Shown one piece after another: positions 32,828 to 40,004 of a stretch of 42,260 nucleotides of DNA; the stretch's first letter is position 1; every line of letters begins with the position of its first letter. The DNA lies in assembly GCA_050180235.1 (NCBI GenBank), contig JBFXEJ010000050.1, positions 1 to 42,260 on the forward strand, written 5' to 3'. The position numbers and the translations under genes were made by a program. Source of the DNA: JAABRU01 sp050180235. GTDB lineage: Bacteria; Desulfobacterota; Desulfobacteria; Desulfobacterales; Desulfococcaceae. The notes below the pieces were generated by a model. That model made no database searches. It was not told where the DNA came from and saw nothing but the letters and a program-made list of their open reading frames with translations.

Positions 32828-33706
32828 ATGAATTTTCAGGAAATTATTCTTTCGCTGAACCATTTCTGGGCCAAAAAGGGATGTGTTCTGGATCAGCCCT
32901 ATGACATGGAAGTTGGGGCAGGAACCTTTCATCCCACAACCCTGCTGCGCTCTTTGGGGCCTGAGCCCTGGAATGTGGCCTATGTGCAGCCGTCCCGGCG
33001 TCCCACAGACGGACGTTACGGTGAAAACCCCAACCGGCTGCAGCATTATTACCAGTATCAGGTGATTCTCAAACCATCGCCTTCAGATGTGCAGGGACTT
33101 TATCTGGAAAGCCTCAAAGAACTGGGAATAAACCCGCTCGATCATGACATCCGCTTTGTGGAGGATGACTGGGAATCCCCGACTCTGGGCGCGGCAGGTC
33201 TGGGCTGGGAAGTCTGGCTCGATGGCATGGAAATCACACAGTTCACTTATTTTCAGTTGTGCGGCAGCATGGAACTGCATCCCATTTCTGTGGAACTGAC
33301 CTACGGACTGGAGCGCATAGCCATGTATCTGCAGGGCGTGAACAGTGTTTATGATCTGAAATGGAATGATCATGTCACTTACGGCCATGTTCACCATCAG
33401 CAGGAAGTGGAGCAGTCCACCTACAATTTTGAGGTTGCGGATGTGAATATGCTGCTGGAACTTTTTGGCAGATATGAGGCTGAGGCAAAGCAGATTATTC
33501 AGAAAAATCTGGTGCTTCCGGCTTATGAATACTGTCTGAAATGTTCCCACACCTTTAACCTGCTGGATGCACGGGGAGCCATCAGCGTTACGGAAAGAAC
33601 AGGATATATCGCGCGTATCCGCAATCTGGCCAGAGCCTGCGCAGCCGCGTATGTCAAACAGCGGGAAGAAATGGGTTTTCCCCTTCTGAAAAAGGAGCAG
33701 GTATGA
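32828..33706 (+). CDS. glyQ: Glycyl-tRNA synthetase alpha subunit
   Basis: Catalytic subunit of the bacterial heterotetrameric (alpha2beta2) GlyRS. The 292 residues fit. It opens NFQEIILSLNHFWAKKGC and shows QPYDMEVGAGTFHP, RRPTDGRYGENPNRLQHYYQ, EDDWESPTLGAAGLGWEVWL, GMEITQFTYFQ and VELTYGLERIAMYLQ, all family hallmarks. AAGGAAAAGAAAA precedes the ATG. It overlaps glyS by four bases (ATGA), so the two subunits are made in coupled fashion. Confidence 0.97.
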   Translation: MNFQEIILSLNHFWAKKGCVLDQPYDMEVGAGTFHPTTLLRSLGPEPWNVAYVQPSRRPTDGRYGENPNRLQHYYQYQVILKPSPSDVQGLYLESLKELGINPLDHDIRFVEDDWESPTLGAAGLGWEVWLDGMEITQFTYFQLCGSMELHPISVELTYGLERIAMYLQGVNSVYDLKWNDHVTYGHVHHQQEVEQSTYNFEVADVNMLLELFGRYEAEAKQIIQKNLVLPAYEYCLKCSHTFNLLDARGAISVTERTGYIARIRNLARACAAAYVKQREEMGFPLLKKEQV

Positions 33707-35784
33707 ACAGTTTACTCATTGAAATCGGATCTGAGGAAATCCCGGCAGGTTATATTGAACCTGCGCTGAACTCCTTTGCTGCCCTTGTGCTGAAAAAATT
33801 CGATGATGCCCGCATTGCGCACGGTTCCCACCGGATTTTCGGAACGCCCCGGAGACTGGCTCTTCTGGTTTCGGATGTCGCGGATCGGCAGAAATCGCTC
33901 ATCAGCGAAGTGACCGGCCCGCCGGAAAAAGCAGGTTTTGATGCAACAGGAAAACCCACAGTCGCGGCTGTGAAATTTGCGGAAAAGATCGGCATTCCTG
34001 TCAGTGAAATCCGCATAAAGGACACAGGCAAAGGACGGTATCTCTGTGCGGAGAAAAGCGAACCTGCTTTTGAAACTGTAAAAGTCCTCAGCGAGGCCCT
34101 GCCCGGCATTATCAGCAGCATTTCCTTTCCCAAAACCATGAAATGGGGAGAACTGACCGTCACTTATACCCGGCCTTTGAAATGGCTGCTGGCTCTGCTG
34201 GGAAATGAAGTGATTCCGCTTACTTACGGCAATATCCAAAGCGGCAATCTCACTTACGGACACCGTTTTATGCACCCGGAATCCATACGGATTGCTTCTC
34301 CTGATGAATATGCGGATGCGCTCAGACCGGCCTATGTGATTGCGGATTTGGCAGAACGCCGGAAAATGGTTGCGGCTGAAGTGGCAAAAGCAGCAGCGGA
34401 CGCAGGCGGAAGAATTCTGCCGGATGAGGAACTCACGGATACAGTCAAAAATCTGCTGGAATATCCGGCTGTCGCGGTGGGGAATTTTGACAAAGATTTT
34501 CTGGAAGTGCCGGACAAAGTGCTGATTACAGCTATGCGCGAGCATCAGAAATATTTTGCTGTTGCGGACAAAACGGGAAAACTCATGCCCTGCTTTGTGG
34601 TTGCAAACAACACGCGTGCCAAAGACATGAAACTCGTTGCAACCGGACATGAACGGGTTCTGCGTGCGCGGCTTTCGGATGCCCAGTTCTTTTTCCGGGG
34701 AGATGTGAAAACCCCGATGGAAACCTGGGTGGAAAAGCTGAAAAAAGTGCTGTTTCAGGCCAAACTGGGTTCTGTGCATGAAAAGATTGTACGGGTGCAG
34801 AAACTTGCGGAATTTCTGGGCGAATCTGTTTCACCCGGCACTGATCTGAAAACAAAGGCATCCCGCGCCGCGTATCTGTGCAAGGCTGATCTGGTCAGTC
34901 AGGTGGTGGTGGAATTCACCAAACTGCAGGGCGTGATGGGACGCATTTATGCAGAACGCTCAGGGGAATCTCCGGAAGTGGCCGCAGCCATTGAAGAGCA
35001 TTACCGTCCCACGTATTCCGGCGGGCCTTTGCCGGAAACCGTGACTGGCGCGGTGGTTGCCATTGCAGACAAAATGGATTCCATCTGCGGATGTTTCAGT
35101 GTGGGACTTATTCCCACAGGCGGCGCAGATCCCTATGCTTTGCGGCGTCAGGGCATCGGCATTCTGCAAATCATGCGCAAACAGGGATTTTCTTTTTCCC
35201 TGAAAAGCCTGATTGAAAAAAGCCTGTCCCTTTTTGCGGAAAAAAGCGACAGAAATCAGAAGGAAACAGCAGCAGAGGTGTATGATTTCCTGAAAAACCG
35301 GATTTCCCACATTCTGGAAGATGAGGGATATTCCAAAGATGTAATCGCGGCAGCAGCGGATGTTTCCATTGACCATGTGCCACATGTATGGGAACGGGTC
35401 AGCGCGCTGGAAAAACTCAAGGCACAGCCGGATTTTGAACCTTTGGCAGTGGCCTTCAAGCGTGTGGTGAACATTATCCGCAAAAGTGATACCGGTGTCA
35501 TTCCCGGAACCGTGTCGGAAAATCTGTTTGAACACGCGTCTGAATCCGGTCTGTACGCTGCTTTTGCAAATGTAAAAGGGAAAGTGGCAGAGAATCTGGC
35601 AAAAGGGAATTTTGCACAGGCTTTGCTGGACATTGCTTCGCTGAAATCGGATGTGGATGCGTTCTTTGACGGCGTAATGGTCATGGCCGAAGATGAGAAA
35701 CTGCGGAACAACCGTCTGGCCCTGCTCAAACAGATTGCGGACATGTTCGGCATGTTTGCAGATTTTTCAAAGATTTCCACATAA
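33703..35784 (+). CDS. glyS: Glycyl-tRNA synthetase beta subunit
   Basis: The 693-residue tRNA-recognition subunit pairing with GlyQ. It starts LLIEIGSEEIPAGYIEPAL, then FGTPRRLALLV and the B3/B4-like LTYGHRFMHP. The central region has VLITAMREHQKYFAV, ARLSDAQFFFRGD and the HD-domain region KADLVSQVVVEFTKLQGVMG. PTGGADPYALRRQGIGI and the C-terminal anticodon-binding helices (FFDGVMVMAEDEKLRNNRLALL) complete the family. AAGGAGCAG at the end of glyQ serves as its ribosome site. Confidence 0.97.
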   Translation: MNSLLIEIGSEEIPAGYIEPALNSFAALVLKKFDDARIAHGSHRIFGTPRRLALLVSDVADRQKSLISEVTGPPEKAGFDATGKPTVAAVKFAEKIGIPVSEIRIKDTGKGRYLCAEKSEPAFETVKVLSEALPGIISSISFPKTMKWGELTVTYTRPLKWLLALLGNEVIPLTYGNIQSGNLTYGHRFMHPESIRIASPDEYADALRPAYVIADLAERRKMVAAEVAKAAADAGGRILPDEELTDTVKNLLEYPAVAVGNFDKDFLEVPDKVLITAMREHQKYFAVADKTGKLMPCFVVANNTRAKDMKLVATGHERVLRARLSDAQFFFRGDVKTPMETWVEKLKKVLFQAKLGSVHEKIVRVQKLAEFLGESVSPGTDLKTKASRAAYLCKADLVSQVVVEFTKLQGVMGRIYAERSGESPEVAAAIEEHYRPTYSGGPLPETVTGAVVAIADKMDSICGCFSVGLIPTGGADPYALRRQGIGILQIMRKQGFSFSLKSLIEKSLSLFAEKSDRNQKETAAEVYDFLKNRISHILEDEGYSKDVIAAAADVSIDHVPHVWERVSALEKLKAQPDFEPLAVAFKRVVNIIRKSDTGVIPGTVSENLFEHASESGLYAAFANVKGKVAENLAKGNFAQALLDIASLKSDVDAFFDGVMVMAEDEKLRNNRLALLKQIADMFGMFADFSKIST

Positions 35785-35836
35785 TCCCAATATCATCTCG
35801 TTCACAGGCTACGCTTCAATGCCATTTGTTTGTCTG

Positions 35837-35871
35837 AAAAACCCTAAGATTTTTTAGCACCTTAGGGTTTT
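35837..35871 (+). terminator. Hairpin after glyS
   Basis: AAAACCCTAAG pairs with CTTAGGGTTTT around a 13-base loop, about 55 bases past the stop, followed by TAAAA. The T-run within the right arm could act as a weak U-tract. Its AACCCT/AGGGTT core recalls the hairpins near 6.2 kb and 32.77 kb. Confidence 0.55.
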
Positions 35872-35938
35872 AAAATGACAATATTTTTCTTAAAATCTGT
35901 ACCTTAAATGGTCAGACAGGAAAAAAAGGAACCGGAAA

Positions 35939-36220
35939 ATGCAGTGGTCGGAAATACGCAACTCATACCCGAATCAGTGGGTTGTAATTGAAGCAATCAA
36001 TGCGCGTACCACACCGGACAATCTCCGTAAACCGGATGATATGGCAGTCATTAAAATCTGCTCAGACGGATCTTCAGCAATGAAAACCTACCGCATGTTT
36101 CATCAGAAGTATCCTTCCCGTGAATTTTATTTCATTCATACTGGGCATGAGGAACTCAATATTCGGGAACGGCGGTGGATAGGAATTCGGACGGAATTAT
36201 CGGAATGGATTTTTTGTTAA
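35939..36220 (+). CDS. Conserved small protein, often paired with a retropepsin-like protease gene
   Basis: 93 residues beginning MQWSEIRNSYPNQWVVIEAI, with MKTYRMFHQKYPSREFYFIH and HEELNIRERRWIGIR. I recognise the pattern from small proteins in cyanobacteria and Desulfobacterota that end about at 'ERRWIGIR' and are followed by a clan-AA aspartic protease gene; no function is known. The last eight residues (TELSEWIFC region) read out of frame through the remnant of such a protease gene, so the C-terminus is probably altered by a deletion. AAAGGA precedes the ATG. Confidence 0.65.
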   Translation: MQWSEIRNSYPNQWVVIEAINARTTPDNLRKPDDMAVIKICSDGSSAMKTYRMFHQKYPSREFYFIHTGHEELNIRERRWIGIRTELSEWIFC

Positions 36221-36276
36221 AAGCCAAAGCGATCATTCATCTGAAAAAAATGTGTGTTGAATTTGAAATGCCCTGA
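36190..36276 (+). pseudogene. C-terminal remnant of a retropepsin-like aspartic protease gene
   Basis: In the frame next to the preceding gene's end, codons read DGIIGMDFLLKAKAIIHLKK and continue to a TGA at 36274-36276. 'D-G-(I/L)-(I/L)-G-M-D-F-L' followed by a hydrophobic strand is the usual C-terminal flap of bacterial retropepsin-like proteases. The N-terminal part with the catalytic DTGA motif is missing, and there is no start. An internal deletion appears to have joined the upstream small gene to the protease tail. Confidence 0.5.
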
Positions 36277-36334
36277 ACGCTGAGTTTGGAAACGATGTTA
36301 TTGAACATTAAACATTATAATTTAGGAGAAAAAC

Positions 36335-36586
36335 ATGCCTTTCGATCCTTCAATGGACAAAGTTTTGAAAAAGTGGCAGTGTGAGGAAACCGGGCTTCTT
36401 GTGACCATCAATCAGTATGGCAACGGAGAACCCAAAGTTCAGATCGGCCCCAGAGTTGTGGTAAAAAAAGACGGGGGCGAATCCCAGCGCAAGGCAGGCC
36501 GTCTCACAATGGAAGACCTGCTGTGGTTTTATGACATCATTGATGAGGTCAAGGAAGAACTCGCAAGTCTGTCCTCGCCAGCCTGA
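36335..36586 (+). CDS. Hypothetical small protein (83 aa)
   Basis: I do not recognise a named family. It has a Trp-containing N-terminus (DKVLKKWQCEETGLLVTINQ), a basic middle (QIGPRVVVKKDGG) and a C-terminal acidic helix (LTMEDLLWFYDIIDEVKEEL). No signal or membrane segment is seen. A clear AGGAGA lies before the ATG, and codon usage matches the neighbours, so it is probably real. A tandem repeat array begins four bases after its stop. Confidence 0.65.
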   Translation: MPFDPSMDKVLKKWQCEETGLLVTINQYGNGEPKVQIGPRVVVKKDGGESQRKAGRLTMEDLLWFYDIIDEVKEELASLSSPA

Positions 36587-36589
36587 TGC

Positions 36590-36783
36590 AGAACATGCTT
36601 CCAGCTTGTTCATGCCGCCGCACAAACTGGAAGCTTATGCTAATTTTCCCGTAAGGTAGAACATGCTTCCAGCTTGTTCATGCTGCCGCACAAGCTGGAA
36701 GCTTATGCTACTTTGCCCGTAAGGCAGAACATGCTTCCAGCTTGTTCATGCAGCCACCGCACAAGCTGGAAGCTTATGCTACT
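36590..36783. repeat. AAGCTTCCAGCTTG block C: three tandem 68-bp units
   Basis: Units start at 36590, 36658 and 36726 with AGAACATGCTTCCAGCTTGT. Each contains an inverted partner (CACAAGCTGGAAGCTTATGC), and the first two end with CCCGTAAGG. So each unit folds into a ~40-base stem-loop and the block is a tandem array of three. The core is the same as in blocks A and B around recO, but the flanks differ. Confidence 0.85.
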
Positions 36784-36878
36784 TTTAATTTTATGTTAAA
36801 TTTTTCAGCAGTATGGGTGCTGTTAATTAATAATGGTTTAAAATCTGTAAAGGAAATCTTTTTGTGCCGGAGGTTTTA

Positions 36879-37235
36879 ATGGAAGCCGCTGTAACATACT
36901 CTTTGATGGATATGTTTTCTGTTTTACCTGTAAAAAAGCAGAAATACATTGAAAAAAATATTCAGACTTATTTTGAATCGTTGGATGCCTCCATTGCCGG
37001 TATTTTATGCCCGTCAATTGGCAAAACAGAGGATAATTTCTTTTTGCTTGCAGATGAATGTATTCCTTTGTATGGCATGGGAAAAACACCCAGAGAAGCT
37101 ATGGATGATTACCGCTCTGTTGTGATTGAATATTATGAAAATCTGGAAAAGGATGCCAATGAACTTGATGCAGAACTGAAACATCAGTTGGACATACTGC
37201 GCCGGGTTTTTGACAAAGTGGAAGGTATGCAGTAA
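36879..37235 (+). CDS. HicB-like antitoxin candidate
   Basis: 118 residues from the ATG after GGAGG; an in-frame GTG at 36864 overlaps the ribosome site. The segment DNFFLLADECIPLYGMGKTP then REAMDDYRSVVIEYYENLE resembles the partial RNase H-like fold of HicB ('...G..G.T..EA......ai..y...'). Its stop overlaps the next gene's start (TAATG). The N-terminal ~45 residues (SLMDMFSVLPVKKQKYIEKN) are not HicB-like and may carry DNA binding. The antitoxin role is inferred from pairing with the next gene. Confidence 0.55.
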   Translation: MEAAVTYSLMDMFSVLPVKKQKYIEKNIQTYFESLDASIAGILCPSIGKTEDNFFLLADECIPLYGMGKTPREAMDDYRSVVIEYYENLEKDANELDAELKHQLDILRRVFDKVEGMQ

Positions 37236-37516
37236 TGCCTGTTTCTGTCCGAATATTGGATCACATACTCGTTAATATTCTGGGATTTGAACGCCGTATG
37301 GGAAGGCATCAGATCTATGTTCTCAGAATTGGTGAAAAGCAGGTTGCAAGAACATTGATATCTCATGGAGTGAGGGAAATCAGTGACAGCCTTCTTTCAT
37401 TGATAGCCCGACAAATGAGAATCACACCTGTTCAACTCAAAAAAATCATTTCAGGCGAGCTGGGGCGGACAGATTATTATCATCTTTTGGGGATTGGAGA
37501 TGTAAATGATGAATGA
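37235..37516 (+). CDS. HicA-like toxin candidate
   Basis: 93 residues. ILGFERRMGRHQIYVLRIG matches the HicA pattern of 'lGF...rq.GSHhiy', with the conserved His in GRHQ. RTLISHGVREISDSLLSLIA parallels the HicA '..vp.H...ei..gtl..Il' part. HicA proteins are small dsRBD-like mRNA interferases. The order antitoxin-toxin is reversed relative to classic hicAB but known in variants. The 3' end overlaps the nucleoside phosphorylase start by four bases (ATGA). Confidence 0.55.
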   Translation: MPVSVRILDHILVNILGFERRMGRHQIYVLRIGEKQVARTLISHGVREISDSLLSLIARQMRITPVQLKKIISGELGRTDYYHLLGIGDVNDE

Positions 37517-38346
37517 AATCAAACATGAAAAAAATTTACCCTCATTTCATCCATGATTTCCTATACCGGACGGAGGCTCTTTTTCCTCATACCCATACTA
37601 CCCAAATTTTTATGAACGAAAAAAATCAAAACACAGTCATCAACCCGGTAAAAGGTCGGAAATCTCCCAATCTTGGCCCTTTTGCTGTGATGGTCAGCAG
37701 TGATAAAGATATTCGATTGCTCAGGGAGCATCTTCCTGCAAAAGATACAGCAGGGCTTGCCATGAGCCGGATTTATACCCAGGATTCCCCGCACCCGTAT
37801 TATTCCCTGACCGGCCCGGTCATCAGTTCCCCTTATGCAGTCATGCTGATGGAACCGCTGATTGCATTTGGTGCAAAAGAGATTCTCTTTTTCGGCTGGT
37901 GCGGTTCCATTTCTCCGGATGTGGAAACCGGCGACATCATTGTGCCAACCGGAGCCATTATTGATGAAGGCACTTCCCTGCACTATGGCGGATGCAGCAA
38001 TGGCATTGCCCGGCCTTCGGAAGAATTTTCTTCAAAAATCAAAGAAATGCTCATCAGTCACAAACTGAATTTTCACGAAGGATTGATTTGGACAACTGAT
38101 GCAGTTTACCGGGAAACCTTTGAAAAAATAGATTATTTCCAATTCAGAAACGCTCTGGCTGTGGAAATGGAGCTTTCCGCTCTTTTCACGGTGGGGAAAT
38201 TCCGCAATGTTCCGGTGGGAGCCATTCTGGTGGTATCAGATGAACTTTCCACTTTCAAATGGAAACCCGGTTTTGCGGATGAACGCTTTCTCAGCACCCG
38301 CAAAGCCGTTGCCGAAGCAATCGCTTCTTTCTGTCAGCGAAAATGA
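37513..38346 (+). CDS. Nucleoside phosphorylase family protein
   Basis: 277 residues of the purine/uridine phosphorylase (PNP_UDP) fold. Visible motifs are YSLTGPVISSPYAVMLMEPLI, FFGWCGSISPDVETGDIIVP (phosphate/ribose region), TTDAVYRET and the substrate-binding VEMELSALF. The family cleaves nucleosides with phosphate; base specificity is unknown. The ATG at 37513 overlaps the HicA-like stop (ATGA). Family similarity begins nearer residue 45 (NPVKGRKSPNLGPFAVM), so an internal ATG at 37612 is an alternative start. Confidence 0.82.
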   Translation: MKSNMKKIYPHFIHDFLYRTEALFPHTHTTQIFMNEKNQNTVINPVKGRKSPNLGPFAVMVSSDKDIRLLREHLPAKDTAGLAMSRIYTQDSPHPYYSLTGPVISSPYAVMLMEPLIAFGAKEILFFGWCGSISPDVETGDIIVPTGAIIDEGTSLHYGGCSNGIARPSEEFSSKIKEMLISHKLNFHEGLIWTTDAVYRETFEKIDYFQFRNALAVEMELSALFTVGKFRNVPVGAILVVSDELSTFKWKPGFADERFLSTRKAVAEAIASFCQRK

Positions 38347-38500
38347 GAGGAATTACATGATATAATTTTCTACAGAAATTTTCTCACAAGAGTGTGGGCA
38401 ATAGTTGTTATTTTTTATAACACATCTAACGAGTGTTGTATGGAATGGCTGATGTCTTCTCATAATTTATTATCAGATATTTTTTAAAAGGAGAGAACCA

Positions 38501-39829
38501 ATGGAAACTGTATCTGTTCAAACAGAATTGAATGACAATGGTGACAACGAGGAACTTGTTATAGATAGTAGTCGTAAAAAAAGGATTACTTATCAGCCCT
38601 CTAATCCAACTATACAGTCCCTTCATTATAATTATAGCACTCAAGATCTTATTTTAGATCCTGATTTTCAAAGAAATTTTGTTTGGAATAAACAAAAAGC
38701 CAGTAATTTAATAGAGTCAATAATTTTAAATATTCCTCTCCCCTTGATATTTACTGCGAAAGTGGGAGATAAAGAAGAAGTTGTTGACGGACAGCAAAGG
38801 CTTACTTCTATATTTTCTTTTATGGAGGGGAAATTTCCAGACGGGACACCCTTTAAATTAAGTAAAAAATTAAAAGTAGTAGGTAAAGAAATCGGCGGAA
38901 AATTATTCACGGAACTTGATGAAGAATATAAGAAAGAAATACAAAGGAGGGCATTACCATTTATTACGATTGATGAAGAGTGTCAGGAAGATATTAAATT
39001 TGAAATGTTTGAAAGGTTAAACACAAATATAACACCTTTAAATGCTCAGGAACTCAGAAACTGTTTATACAGAGGGCCGTATAATGACTTTCTGAAAAGC
39101 ATGGCGGACTACGATAAATTCCAAGATATTGTTAATAAACCAAAGGGTAAGGAAAGGATGTGGGATGTTGAACTTATTCTGATGTTCTGTTCATTTTGTC
39201 ATTTAAACCCTGATCTTTACAATAAAAGTCTGAAACAGACTCTCAATATGGATATGAAAAAGCATAAGTCCGCTTCTGATGAGGATTTAAAAGAATTGGA
39301 ATATCAATTTAAGAAATCAGTTGGATTAATCAACACAATTTTCGGAGAGAATGCTTTCAATATATATAATGTTCAATCAGGGTTTTCAAAACAGTTCAAT
39401 CAGGGTTTATATCAGATTCTTATGTATTGGTTTGTTCCTTATAAAGAAAATCAGGTAATTCCGTATATTGATTTAATCAGAGAAGAACTTTTGAATCTTG
39501 AGGTTCACAATTCGGAATTTCTTGATACATTGACTGGCAGTGGGACTAACAGCCCTAAAAAAATCAGAAAAAAATTTGAAATATGGGGTAATACCATCAA
39601 AGGAATTTTAAATTATCCGCATAATGAACCCAGAGCTTTTTCTTTTAAGCTAAAAAAAGAATTATGGGAAAAAGATCCGATCTGTCAGATATGTTCTCAA
39701 AGAATAATATCAATTGATGATGCCGAGATTGATCATATAATCTGTTACTGGAAAGGCGGGAAAACTATTCCTGAAAATGCCAGACTCACACATCGGATTT
39801 GCAACAGAAAAAAAGGGGGCAATTCTTAG
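38501..39829 (+). CDS. DUF262 (GmrSD N-terminal-like) protein with C-terminal HNH nuclease
   Basis: 442 residues. The N-terminal ParB/DUF262-type NTPase-nuclease domain contains DFQRNFVWNKQKASNLIESI, PLIFTAKV and the signature VVDGQQRLTSI (DGQQR 96-100), plus FERLNTNITPLNAQELR. The C-terminal HNH domain (383-442) has CQIC (395/398), EIDHI (D411, H412), GGKT and LTHRICNRKK (H431, C434, N435), i.e. a zinc-ribbon HNH. Such combinations occur in modified-DNA restriction and anti-phage defence proteins. It is strikingly A/T-rich against its neighbours, suggesting acquisition. AGGAGA precedes the ATG. Confidence 0.82.
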   Translation: METVSVQTELNDNGDNEELVIDSSRKKRITYQPSNPTIQSLHYNYSTQDLILDPDFQRNFVWNKQKASNLIESIILNIPLPLIFTAKVGDKEEVVDGQQRLTSIFSFMEGKFPDGTPFKLSKKLKVVGKEIGGKLFTELDEEYKKEIQRRALPFITIDEECQEDIKFEMFERLNTNITPLNAQELRNCLYRGPYNDFLKSMADYDKFQDIVNKPKGKERMWDVELILMFCSFCHLNPDLYNKSLKQTLNMDMKKHKSASDEDLKELEYQFKKSVGLINTIFGENAFNIYNVQSGFSKQFNQGLYQILMYWFVPYKENQVIPYIDLIREELLNLEVHNSEFLDTLTGSGTNSPKKIRKKFEIWGNTIKGILNYPHNEPRAFSFKLKKELWEKDPICQICSQRIISIDDAEIDHIICYWKGGKTIPENARLTHRICNRKKGGNS

Positions 39830-40004
39830 TTTTATTTGAATTGCAACCTTGTACCATGGTATCATTAACAGTGGATAGTTACATCCATATATATCCTGAT
39901 CGCAGAGAACCGACAGGTTTGAAGCCGAATTTGAAAATCTTTCGATAACTTCGGAATAAATCATTGGATAATCTCAAAATTCCCTCAGTGAGGTAATCAC
40001 AAAT

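Noticed and set aside
33712..34779. A 355-codon open frame antisense to glyS
   Set aside because: It is the antisense shadow of a strongly conserved gene, with no ribosome site and no family resemblance.
36590..36783. Three regularly spaced repeats resembling a small CRISPR array
   Set aside because: Units are contiguous 68-bp tandem copies with near-identical spacers and internal hairpins, only three are present, and no cas gene is near.
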